Source: an uncultured Eubacteriales bacterium
Lineage (GTDB): Bacteria > Bacillota > Clostridia > Oscillospirales > Oscillospiraceae
Length of the DNA: 11,769 bases
Reading direction: 5' to 3'
Assembly: GCA_902475855.1 (NCBI GenBank)
Contig: CABSBF010000056.1
Span: 1-11,769 of the forward strand
The notes below the pieces were generated by a model. It was not told the origin of the DNA, made no database searches, and saw nothing but the letters and a program-made list of their open reading frames with translations. Made by a program: the position numbers and the translations under genes. Below are positions 1-6,638 of the stretch, piece by piece. Numbering within the stretch: position 1 is the first letter of the stretch; the number at the start of each line of letters is the position of its first letter.

Positions 1-473
1 AAGGTCAGCCCCAGCGTTCTTGTCACACCCTCGCAAATGACCAGTTCCACCGTTTCATTGTTGGTAAATACCTCTTCAATTTCTTTAACGCTCTCCGGAA
101 TCAGCACTGCCCGCACCGGGGAGTCATTGGCAAATACATAATTATGGAGCGCCGTAACCGGCTTGCCTTCAATCTCCGCCGGGATAACCACCACGGTGTC
201 ATTTCCCGTGTAGTTTCTGATCTTGATGCCGTTCTCTTCCACGTCATAGGTGAAGTCCTCTGCCGGGGCAGCCGCGTGGCTGCGGAGCAGTTTTTCGGTG
301 ATGGGGGCGTTCGGATCCACCTTTTCACTCGGGGTGTCCGTGCCCGGCTCGTCAGAGCTTACGGAACCGCCGGGCTGCGCGGGGTCGCCGGAGGGTTTGG
401 TATCGCCGCCGCAGGCCGTCAGCGCCAGCAGCAGGCAGAAGATCAGGATCAGTACGGAAATTGTTTTTTTCAT
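1..473 (-). CDS. Secreted lipoprotein with probable BspA-type leucine-rich repeat (N-terminal part)
   Basis: An open frame starts with ATG at 473 and runs without a stop to the window edge (157 codons), so the C-terminus is missing. Residues 1-20 form a lipoprotein signal peptide: KK near the start, a Leu/Ile-rich core, then lipobox L18-T19-A20 before C21. This predicts lipid anchoring on the outer face of the membrane. Residues about 22-60 are a low-complexity Gly/Pro/Ser/Asp linker. From about residue 75 the pattern VVIPAEIEGKPVTAL followed by VLIPESVKEIEE resembles BspA/LRR_5 repeats, which often bind proteins or host surfaces. AAAGGAG lies 9 nt before the ATG. The gene follows the DUF5702-like gene after a 43-nt gap with no terminator, so it is probably the last visible gene of the pilus operon. 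Lipoprotein assignment is firm; the repeat family is likely; a role in adhesion is inference. Confidence 0.8.
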   Translation of the reverse strand, partial: MKKTISVLILIFCLLLALTACGGDTKPSGDPAQPGGSVSSDEPGTDTPSEKVDPNAPITEKLLRSHAAAPAEDFTYDVEENGIKIRNYTGNDTVVVIPAEIEGKPVTALHNYVFANDSPVRAVLIPESVKEIEEVFTNNETVELVICEGVTRTLGLT

Positions 474-516
474 TTTGGTTTGCTCCTTTGCGTTGTTCGT
501 TGGTAGATGGGTTGGT

Positions 517-3500
517 TTATATATATCCTCTGGTCATCTTGACCGTGTAGGTGCACCAGTCGGTACGGCTTTCCATATCGCCGGCTTCGCCCTCGAAGAG
601 AGGGAGGGTGACCATCAGCGGCCGCACACGGATCTGAGAATTCAGGCTGAAATAGACCTTGGAGTTTTTCATGCTGAAGTCCTCCAGCCCCTTCTGGCGC
701 AGATTGGCCTGCATCAGCTCGCCGGTGCGCTGGATCATGGCGGTTTGCAGCTTGCCGCCATTCTGCACACCCAGCAGAAGGAATACCGCGATGTAGTCGC
801 TATAGAAAATGCCCTTGTTGTTCTTGTTTTTGACCAGCTTTTCAGGCTTTCCCGTTAAGATGTCCGCGAACGCTCCGAAAGACTTAACTCTCTTCAGATT
901 AATCACCCAATCGTCCGCCTTTGTCTTATACAGCTCCACCGGGAAGCCGCAGGAGAGGCGCAGATTGTCGATCGCGGTCTCCGCTGCGGTGTACATCAGC
1001 AGCAGCACGACCTTGAAAGCTGCGGGCGGAATGATGCCGAAGGTCGCCGCACTGAGCGCCGTAGCAATATAAATAATGGTTGAATTGTTCCAGAAGTGCT
1101 GGAAGCAGGACACCAGATTCAGGGTATAGCGGATCGTATAGATATAATCAAAGGCCTGCTTGACGTTACCCTTGTTCGATTCTTTGCCGAAAAGGATGTA
1201 CTCCTGCTCCGCCAGATATGCGCGGTTGTTCTCCTCGTTGATCATCTTGCCGGTGAGGGATTTATTATAGCTGTCCCGGTAGCGCTCACTGAGCCAGGTG
1301 TTCGGCTCCGTGGGGCCGCCCTTGACGCCGGCGTAGTAATTCTGGAAGTTTCCGCCATCCAGTTCCTTCTGCTGCTCCTTGGTAAGCAGGCGGAAGGCGC
1401 CCTCCCGGTCGAAGGTCGCACAGCTGAACATCCCGGTCATGTAGGTGACGAGATAGAGCTGATCGCGCATCTCGGAGAAGTTGCCGCTGACCAGATTGGA
1501 GATCGTCCCGGCGAGTGCGCCGACCAGGGAGCTCGCCTTGAAGCGCGCCCCTTCGGAGTAGTCATGCTTGATATCGTGCCCGTCAGGACCGCGGTATTTG
1601 CCGGACTTCTCCTTTTGCTCCTTTGAGAAATCGTCCACCTTTTCCTTGGCTTCCTCTTTCTCCTTCTCCTGCTTGTCAAACTCCTTGAAGTCCTCCTCGT
1701 TCAGATGCTTCCACTGGCTGTAGAAGAAGACGAAGAGATAGGGAGTTTCCTCCTGCTGATAATCCGGATCCTTGGGGTCGATATCCGGGTTGTAGTCGTT
1801 TGATGCGGTGTCCTTGAGCTGGGTGACCTTGCGCTCCTCCTCCGGCTTGGGGGTGAAGTGCTGATTGAACATTTCCTTTGCATAGGCGTTCAGTTCCTGA
1901 TTGTTGGGCGCGCTGTCGATCCGGCTCTTGCCGATGGTATTTCTGGCCTTTTGCACCAGATTATCCGCGCCGAAGAAGCTGGCGAGCCCCGTGTCCAGAT
2001 AACTCATGTAAGAGGGGTCTTTTTTCCCCTCGCTGAACTGAACGCGAGCGAGGATCTCAAGCTGCTCATGGATATTGTTCAGGCGGGTCTTCAGAATCTC
2101 TACCGCTTCCTCGTTGATCTGCTCGGCAAATTTCAGCGTATCATAGTGCTTCTTTTTGGAATCCTCGTAACCGCCTTCGATCTCCCTGCGGTCCTCCGCG
2201 CCCATCTCCGTATCACTGGAATAGGCCTCGTCCTTCCAGGCGTGGAAGGTCTCGCGGTATTTCTTTGCCAGCTCTGCCAGCTCATCCAGACTGCCGTTGC
2301 CGATACCGCCCGGATCGCCGTCGACGATCTTGGTCAGATTGTCCATGCAGGTCATGAGCTGCGTGAGCTGCTCCGTCATCTTTTTGCGGATTTCCTCCTC
2401 CGCTTCGCGCACGGTATACTTTGAGCCGCCGATCGAGATCATGTCCTCTTCATGCTTGGAATCCGGCGTGAGGCGATCCGCGTTCTCCTTGCAGATGCTC
2501 TCGTAAGTGACGACAAGGGAAAGATATGCATCGAGATTACTGCCGCTGTTTTTGCTGTAGGTTCTGTTGCCGGAAAGGCATTTATCGTATATTTTTTTCA
2601 GACGGTCCGACTGCCTGGTGAAATTATTCTTATTTTCGGTAGACACGTCCTCGTCGAACTCGCAGTTATCTTTCGCCGACTTCAGCTTGGCAAGCGCCTT
2701 GACCAGCGCCTCGCCGGCGTCCTTCACAGCGGCCTGCTTGGTGCGGGTCGCTTCGTCCATGCGCTTCCACCACTGCACCGGGTTGATCTGTCCGTCGCCG
2801 TAACCGATCTGATCCTTCATTTTCATCATTTCGCCTGCGGCGGTCACCAGCGCCTCAATGCTGCTTTCAAAGGTATCTCCCGCGGTTTTCGCATTGCTCA
2901 CCAACTGCGCCAGCTTGCTGTTGGAGATATAGTAGACGGTTTCGCCCGAATCATCCTCTTCCGAACGAGAGTAGACCTGCGTGAACTGTCTTCCGTCTTC
3001 CTTGAATTGCCTATCCCAGAATTCCATACGGTCTTTCATAACGAGCAGCTCATAGGGCTTGAGCCCCTTCGTATTGACCATGTGGCGCACCAGGACTTTA
3101 TTGATCTGGCGGTAGGCTTCCTTATAATTCTCCAGATCGTTGAGCATCTGTGCCGGGGTTTTTTTGCTGAAGCCGTACTCCTCGGCCTTGTTATAGTAGC
3201 GCATCAGGGCGCGGTAGGTCTTGAAGGAGGCGCTCAGCAGCTCTCCCTCGGCCTCGTAATATTTGCTTTTCTTATCCACCAGAGGCTCGTTCTTTTCTAC
3301 CTCGGTGACGCCCTTTGAACTGGGATCGTTCTTGAGCCGCTCGATCAGACCGGTGGCCAGCTCGATGGGCGCACGGTATTTCATGAATTCCGTGATCTCC
3401 GCCTTCATCATCGCGGCATTCGTCAGATCCGCGCCGCTGACCTCGGAAACCTCAGCGGAGAGGCACTCCATCATCAAAAGGTTCGTGACGTCTCCGGACA

Positions 3501-3870
3501 ATTCGCCGCTGCCGGAACCGGTTATGTAATCATAGACGCCGCCCATCACCTCGCCCAGCGAATCGCTGCTGGTGTTGCCGCCGCCGATCAAATCCTGCGA
3601 CGTTACGATGGAGAGGAAATAATTCTTCGACTGCGCGTAGAATTCGTCAATATTCTGGCAGGAGGCAACCATGCCGTACCAGTCGTTCAGGTCCGTGTCA
3701 AAATGCGCCAGCAGCGCATTGAGTGCATTGTCTGCCGCAGACAGCGTGTCGCCCTTGGCGAGCTCCACGCGGCTGACGTCCACAAAAATACTGGAGGCCA
3801 GCAGGCAGGGGACCAGAATCAGCACCAGAAAGACGGAAACGGCGCCGCGTGTCTTCTTATAGCTCTTCAT
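517..3870 (-). CDS. Giant membrane-anchored DUF5702-like protein of the Tad locus
   Basis: A 1117-residue protein. The N-terminus is a short basic stretch (KKTRG) followed by a hydrophobic helix at about residues 9-30 and the segment FVDVSRVELAKGDTLSAADNAL. This layout resembles TadE/TadG-type pseudopilins and the DUF5702 proteins found in Firmicutes Tad loci. The long middle is charged and helical, with a very Lys/Glu-rich patch at about 722-757 suggesting coiled coil. Two adjacent hydrophobic segments at about 930-948 and 953-967 are separated by PP. The C-terminal part contains SDYIAVFLLL (1024-1033), similar to what I recall of the conserved end of DUF5702. The start is ATG with AAAGGAG 8 nt upstream; this site overlaps the tadE stop codon. 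Function is unknown. A role as a large minor subunit, tip protein or assembly factor is inference from gene order. The family name is from memory and was not searched. Confidence 0.8.
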   Translation of the reverse strand: MKSYKKTRGAVSVFLVLILVPCLLASSIFVDVSRVELAKGDTLSAADNALNALLAHFDTDLNDWYGMVASCQNIDEFYAQSKNYFLSIVTSQDLIGGGNTSSDSLGEVMGGVYDYITGSGSGELSGDVTNLLMMECLSAEVSEVSGADLTNAAMMKAEITEFMKYRAPIELATGLIERLKNDPSSKGVTEVEKNEPLVDKKSKYYEAEGELLSASFKTYRALMRYYNKAEEYGFSKKTPAQMLNDLENYKEAYRQINKVLVRHMVNTKGLKPYELLVMKDRMEFWDRQFKEDGRQFTQVYSRSEEDDSGETVYYISNSKLAQLVSNAKTAGDTFESSIEALVTAAGEMMKMKDQIGYGDGQINPVQWWKRMDEATRTKQAAVKDAGEALVKALAKLKSAKDNCEFDEDVSTENKNNFTRQSDRLKKIYDKCLSGNRTYSKNSGSNLDAYLSLVVTYESICKENADRLTPDSKHEEDMISIGGSKYTVREAEEEIRKKMTEQLTQLMTCMDNLTKIVDGDPGGIGNGSLDELAELAKKYRETFHAWKDEAYSSDTEMGAEDRREIEGGYEDSKKKHYDTLKFAEQINEEAVEILKTRLNNIHEQLEILARVQFSEGKKDPSYMSYLDTGLASFFGADNLVQKARNTIGKSRIDSAPNNQELNAYAKEMFNQHFTPKPEEERKVTQLKDTASNDYNPDIDPKDPDYQQEETPYLFVFFYSQWKHLNEEDFKEFDKQEKEKEEAKEKVDDFSKEQKEKSGKYRGPDGHDIKHDYSEGARFKASSLVGALAGTISNLVSGNFSEMRDQLYLVTYMTGMFSCATFDREGAFRLLTKEQQKELDGGNFQNYYAGVKGGPTEPNTWLSERYRDSYNKSLTGKMINEENNRAYLAEQEYILFGKESNKGNVKQAFDYIYTIRYTLNLVSCFQHFWNNSTIIYIATALSAATFGIIPPAAFKVVLLLMYTAAETAIDNLRLSCGFPVELYKTKADDWVINLKRVKSFGAFADILTGKPEKLVKNKNNKGIFYSDYIAVFLLLGVQNGGKLQTAMIQRTGELMQANLRQKGLEDFSMKNSKVYFSLNSQIRVRPLMVTLPLFEGEAGDMESRTDWCTYTVKMTRGYI

Positions 3871-3885
3871 CCCGCGTCTCCTTTC

Positions 3886-4506
3886 TTAGGAAAACCAGCT
3901 CTTGACTTTATCCGTCACCTTCGAGATCGCTTCGGTCACACCGAACTTATTCAAATAATCTCCGACGGTGTCTACAACACGGATAAACTCCGGCGTATCA
4001 TAAACCGGTGCGCTTGTGCGCGAATAAACCGGCATTTCGATCATCGTATCTTCTCCCAGCAGGCGGATGCCCATGGGAATTTTATATTCTGCCTGTACCG
4101 TTATGGTGGAGCCGAGAATGCCCCATTCGTATTTGACCGTGGCGATGCCCTTCGGCGTCATACCGCTGAAAAAGCCCGTTCCTACGGATTTTATGCGGGT
4201 TTGCAGCTTGCCCTGTGCAGCGGACGCAACAGAATTGCCGTAGCCGGGAAGCACATAGCGGTAGGGCTTGACATTTACGGAGCCGACGCTCGGCAGGCTG
4301 CCTCCCTGCACCATGGTGAGCAGGGGATCGCCGGCTTCCGCCGCCGCTTCCAGCGCGGTCTGCGTTACATAGCGCTCAATGCAGGATTTCTCATAGTAGG
4401 CGTTTCCAAGGAAAATCAGCACAAAGATCACAAGGAACATCACGGGAAACACAATGGAGGCTTCCACGATGACCATGCCGCTTTCCGCTTTCTTTTCTTT
4501 TCTCAA
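3886..4506 (-). CDS. tadE: TadE-like minor pilin (pseudopilin)
   Basis: A 206-residue protein with a type IV prepilin-like N-terminus: basic leader MRKEKKAESG, then MVIVEASIVFPVMFLVIFVL as the membrane helix (about residues 11-33). Cleavage after G10 would put E15 at position +5 of the mature protein, the classic prepilin glutamate. The remaining ~170 residues form an extracytoplasmic domain. TadE-family proteins are processed by the prepilin peptidase and are needed for Flp pilus assembly or surface attachment. The start codon is TTG; it is chosen because GAGGTG lies 7 nt upstream, and the next in-frame ATG (codon 11) would remove the basic leader. It lies downstream of the pilin gene across a 122-nt gap holding a stem-loop, and 15 nt upstream of the DUF5702-like gene. 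The assignment to TadE rather than TadF or TadG rests on size and the G-x4-E motif. Confidence 0.85.
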   Translation of the reverse strand: MRKEKKAESGMVIVEASIVFPVMFLVIFVLIFLGNAYYEKSCIERYVTQTALEAAAEAGDPLLTMVQGGSLPSVGSVNVKPYRYVLPGYGNSVASAAQGKLQTRIKSVGTGFFSGMTPKGIATVKYEWGILGSTITVQAEYKIPMGIRLLGEDTMIEMPVYSRTSAPVYDTPEFIRVVDTVGDYLNKFGVTEAISKVTDKVKSWFS

Positions 4507-4513
4507 GTCCTAT

Positions 4514-4519
4514 CACCTC
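4514..4519 (-). promoter_or_regulatory. Ribosome binding site deciding the TTG start of tadE
   Basis: GAGGTG on the minus strand lies 7 nt before the TTG at 4506. No ATG or GTG in this frame has a comparable site that would keep the basic leader peptide, so the TTG is the best start. Confidence 0.65.
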
Positions 4520-4580
4520 GTTTGTTCTGTGGAACTTATAAAAAACTGTAATCAACTACAGAGGATTTCATTGCTGCCTG

Positions 4581-4609
4581 GGGGCAATGGCAGTAACTGC
4601 CATTGCCCC
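4581..4609 (-). promoter_or_regulatory. Perfect 13-bp stem-loop downstream of the pilin gene
   Basis: GGGGCAATGGCAG (4581-4593) and CTGCCATTGCCCC (4597-4609) are exact reverse complements around a 3-nt loop, beginning 19 nt after the pilin stop. In the direction of transcription no U-tract follows, so it does not look like a full intrinsic terminator. On the opposite strand a short CTTTT follows. A stable hairpin after a major-subunit gene within an operon commonly protects the upstream mRNA from 3' exonucleases or causes partial termination, raising subunit levels. That role is inferred here; the repeat itself is seen directly. Confidence 0.75.
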
Positions 4610-4628
4610 GCTTTTGTGGTTTGCTTCT

Positions 4629-4841
4629 TCAGGAGACGGCTTCCTGAGCCTTGCCGGAGATGGTCTTGATCAGGTTACGCAGCAGCTTGGAAATCTCGTC
4701 CTTGAAAATCAGGGCAAGAACAACAGCGACACCGATCAGAACAACGATCGCGACAACGTTGACATCGCCATTTTCCTTTTGGAAGAACTTCTGCACCTTC
4801 GCCTTCAGGTTGAAATAGATTGCATTTGCCATCATTAACAT
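4629..4841 (-). CDS. flp: Flp1-like type IVb pilin (major subunit)
   Basis: A 70-residue protein with an amphipathic basic leader (residues 1-25, ending KENG), a hydrophobic helix at about 26-45 (VNVVAIVVLIGVAVVLALIF), then a short polar tail. The size, the leader-Gly-helix layout and the position directly after tadC fit the Flp1-like pilins of Clostridia Tad loci. Likely peptidase cleavage is after G25. Unlike proteobacterial Flp, the mature N-terminus lacks the Glu-Tyr at +5/+6; the only acidic residue nearby is D26 at +1. The first ATG is chosen because GGAG lies 8 nt upstream; the next ATGs (codons 3 and 4) sit too far from it. It is expected to be the most abundant product of the operon. 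An AT-only palindrome precedes it and a GC-rich stem-loop follows it. Confidence 0.88.
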   Translation of the reverse strand: MLMMANAIYFNLKAKVQKFFQKENGDVNVVAIVVLIGVAVVLALIFKDEISKLLRNLIKTISGKAQEAVS

Positions 4842-4870
4842 GGTGTTTACTCCTCTCTTGAATGATTGAA

Positions 4871-4886
4871 TTATTTATATAAATAA
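4871..4886. repeat. AT-only 16-bp perfect palindrome between tadC and the pilin gene
   Basis: TTATTTATATAAATAA is its own reverse complement and lies 3 nt after the tadC stop, just ahead of the pilin ribosome binding site. It could be an mRNA processing target, a weak hairpin or a protein-binding site. I looked for a pilin-specific promoter: TATAAA-like -10 sequences exist inside it, but no convincing -35 stands 16-18 nt upstream, so an internal promoter is only possible. Confidence 0.6.
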
Positions 4887-4889
4887 CGA

Positions 4890-5759
4890 TCAGGCGCCCA
4901 GATTCGTGAAAATCGGGACAATGACCATTATTAATATACCGACAAACATGATGACCACCGGGATCAGCAGGCGGCTGGCCGCCTTTTCGCCCTGACGGTG
5001 AATATCCTGCTTTTTCAGCATCCAGACCTCGCGGCTCTGCGCCTGGAGCATCATGGCCAGCTCGTTGTTGCCCTTGACCAGGCCCTGCACGATCGTGGAG
5101 GAGAACTTCTTGATCTCCGGGATGATGCAGCGCTTGCCGAAGCGGAAGATCGCGTCGATCTCGGAAATGCCGTTGTTCATTTCTTCCACAGAGGTCTGCA
5201 TTTCTCTGTAGATCGTCGTCTCGCCGGAGAAAGCAATCTCCGTCCAGGCCTCACGCAGAATCATGCCGGCGTTCGTCAGAAGGGCAAGCTTGGAAACGAC
5301 ATTGGAGAAGTCCCGCAGCATTTCCTCCGAGCGCTTCAGGATCCGCTTCTCGGTCAGCGTGCCGAAATAGTAGTAGGCAAGGCCGGCAAAGATCAGCAGC
5401 ACAACCAGCACCGCAATATCATCCGCCACGCCGTAAAGCGCAAAGCCGAGAATCGCCAGCGTCAGGGACATGGTGATCTCCTGCGCGTGTATGACACGCA
5501 GATAATACTCCGCGTATTTTTCTCCGAACAGCACGCTCAGTTCCTTGCGCAGCTTTCGGTCGTGCTTGCTCTTATAGCTGTAGTGGACCAGCTCCAGCGC
5601 CGCATAGCCGACGAAGTAGACCTCTTTCAGAGGGAATTCCTTTTCCGTCAGCGCGTCGAACAGGGAGGCGTACTTCAGGCCGGTGAAAAACAGCACCAGC
5701 CAGATGCCGAGGAGAACAGCGCCTATGCCAAAAACGATATAATCCTTTATCTCCAGCAC
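4890..5759 (-). CDS. tadC: TadC, inner-membrane platform protein of the Tad pilus
   Basis: A 289-residue member of the T2SSF (GspF/PilC) family. There is a membrane helix near residues 7-27, a cytoplasmic stretch, a long hydrophobic region at about 96-133 that can form two helices, a helical cytoplasmic T2SSF domain at about 145-265 (with KLALLTNAGMILREAW) and a C-terminal helix (LIPVVIMFVGILIMVIVPIF). TadC pairs with TadB to form the platform through which the CpaF ATPase drives pilin assembly. The start is GTG at 5759 behind a G-rich Shine-Dalgarno site (GGGGGGAG) that overlaps the tadB stop codon 12 nt upstream, which implies translational coupling. No ATG gives a better start. The C-terminus ends normally at TGA. 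Distinguishing TadC from TadB rests on order and the C-terminal helix pattern; the family call is secure. Confidence 0.9.
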   Translation of the reverse strand: MLEIKDYIVFGIGAVLLGIWLVLFFTGLKYASLFDALTEKEFPLKEVYFVGYAALELVHYSYKSKHDRKLRKELSVLFGEKYAEYYLRVIHAQEITMSLTLAILGFALYGVADDIAVLVVLLIFAGLAYYYFGTLTEKRILKRSEEMLRDFSNVVSKLALLTNAGMILREAWTEIAFSGETTIYREMQTSVEEMNNGISEIDAIFRFGKRCIIPEIKKFSSTIVQGLVKGNNELAMMLQAQSREVWMLKKQDIHRQGEKAASRLLIPVVIMFVGILIMVIVPIFTNLGA

Positions 5760-5771
5760 GTTTCTCCCCCC

Positions 5772-6626
5772 TTAAATCTTGATGTCCAGGACGATCTTGC
5801 CGATGTAGTAGGCCGCCACAAAGAGGATCACCGCAACCGTTGTGGAGATCACGCCGCTCAGCGTGGTGTAGTTTGCAGCGAACTCCGGGCTCATCATCTT
5901 AATGACGCCGATGAGCGCGATGGGCATGGCGACCATGATCTTCTGCTCCGTCTTGTTGGAGGTCACGATCGTTTCGATGTCCTCTGTGATCTCCATCTTG
6001 TCGCTCAGGATATCATGGGTGGTGCGGATGGTGTCCTTGATGTTGCCGCCCTTTTCGTAGCAGATCTTAAAGACGTTGGCGAAGCTCGCGATGTCCTCGC
6101 TGCCGCTGCGCGCGCCGAAATCCCGCAGGAGCTCGACCAGCTCGACATTGTTGTTCATACCGGAGAGGATGACCTCCAGCTCCTTGAGGATGAACGCGTC
6201 CTCCTCGTACTGGATTTTCAGATCCTCGTAGGCGCTGCGGAAGGCGTCGGTCACGTTGTTGCCGGCGCTGATGGAGGTGCTGATGGCCTCCAGCATATCG
6301 CGGAACTGATTTTTGAGCATCCGCTGCCGCTTGGCGATGATGGCCTTGCGGCGGATGGGGACGAAGGATCGTCCTGCAACAAAGCCCGCCACCCCGCAGA
6401 AGAAGAAGTTCAGGATCCAGGTCAGCGTTGTGGGATGGCCGAACTCATCCGCGCCGATGCCGCCGTAGAAGAGGTAGCCCACCGCCGCGCCGACCACAAA
6501 GGCCGCCAGGAAGTACAGCGCCTTCTCCAGGGGCTTCATGTGGTATACCTTATAATTATAAGTAGGGATGTTGGTCGCCGAGCGGTAATACTGCGGCTCC
6601 ACGGGCTTTTTCTCTTTTTTCGCCAT
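5772..6626 (-). CDS. tadB: TadB, inner-membrane platform protein of the Tad pilus
   Basis: A 284-residue T2SSF-family protein. A basic cytoplasmic N-terminus (MAKKEKKPVEP) leads to two membrane helices (ALYFLAAFVVGAAVGYLF at about 36-53 and a second near 66-86). Next comes a cytoplasmic T2SSF domain containing QFRDMLEAISTSISAGNNV and the conserved-looking CYEKGGNIKDTI, then two C-terminal helices. It forms the assembly platform with TadC. A longer reading from GTG at 6635 is possible, but that codon lies inside the GAGGTG Shine-Dalgarno sequence, which sits 6 nt before the ATG at 6626, so the ATG is preferred. The site overlaps the cpaF stop codon, suggesting coupled translation and matched amounts of ATPase and platform. 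Confidence 0.92.
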   Translation of the reverse strand: MAKKEKKPVEPQYYRSATNIPTYNYKVYHMKPLEKALYFLAAFVVGAAVGYLFYGGIGADEFGHPTTLTWILNFFFCGVAGFVAGRSFVPIRRKAIIAKRQRMLKNQFRDMLEAISTSISAGNNVTDAFRSAYEDLKIQYEEDAFILKELEVILSGMNNNVELVELLRDFGARSGSEDIASFANVFKICYEKGGNIKDTIRTTHDILSDKMEITEDIETIVTSNKTEQKIMVAMPIALIGVIKMMSPEFAANYTTLSGVISTTVAVILFVAAYYIGKIVLDIKI

Positions 6627-6632
6627 CTTCTG

Positions 6633-6638
6633 CACCTC
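6633..6638 (-). promoter_or_regulatory. Ribosome binding site deciding the tadB start
   Basis: GAGGTG on the minus strand overlaps the cpaF TGA stop and stands 6 nt before the ATG at 6626. It also contains the upstream in-frame GTG, which argues against that GTG as the start. Confidence 0.65.

Noticed and set aside
4581..4620. Stem-loop after the pilin gene as a full intrinsic terminator
   Set aside because: No U-tract follows on the minus strand, and three further genes of the same orientation with their own ribosome binding sites follow without a visible new promoter.
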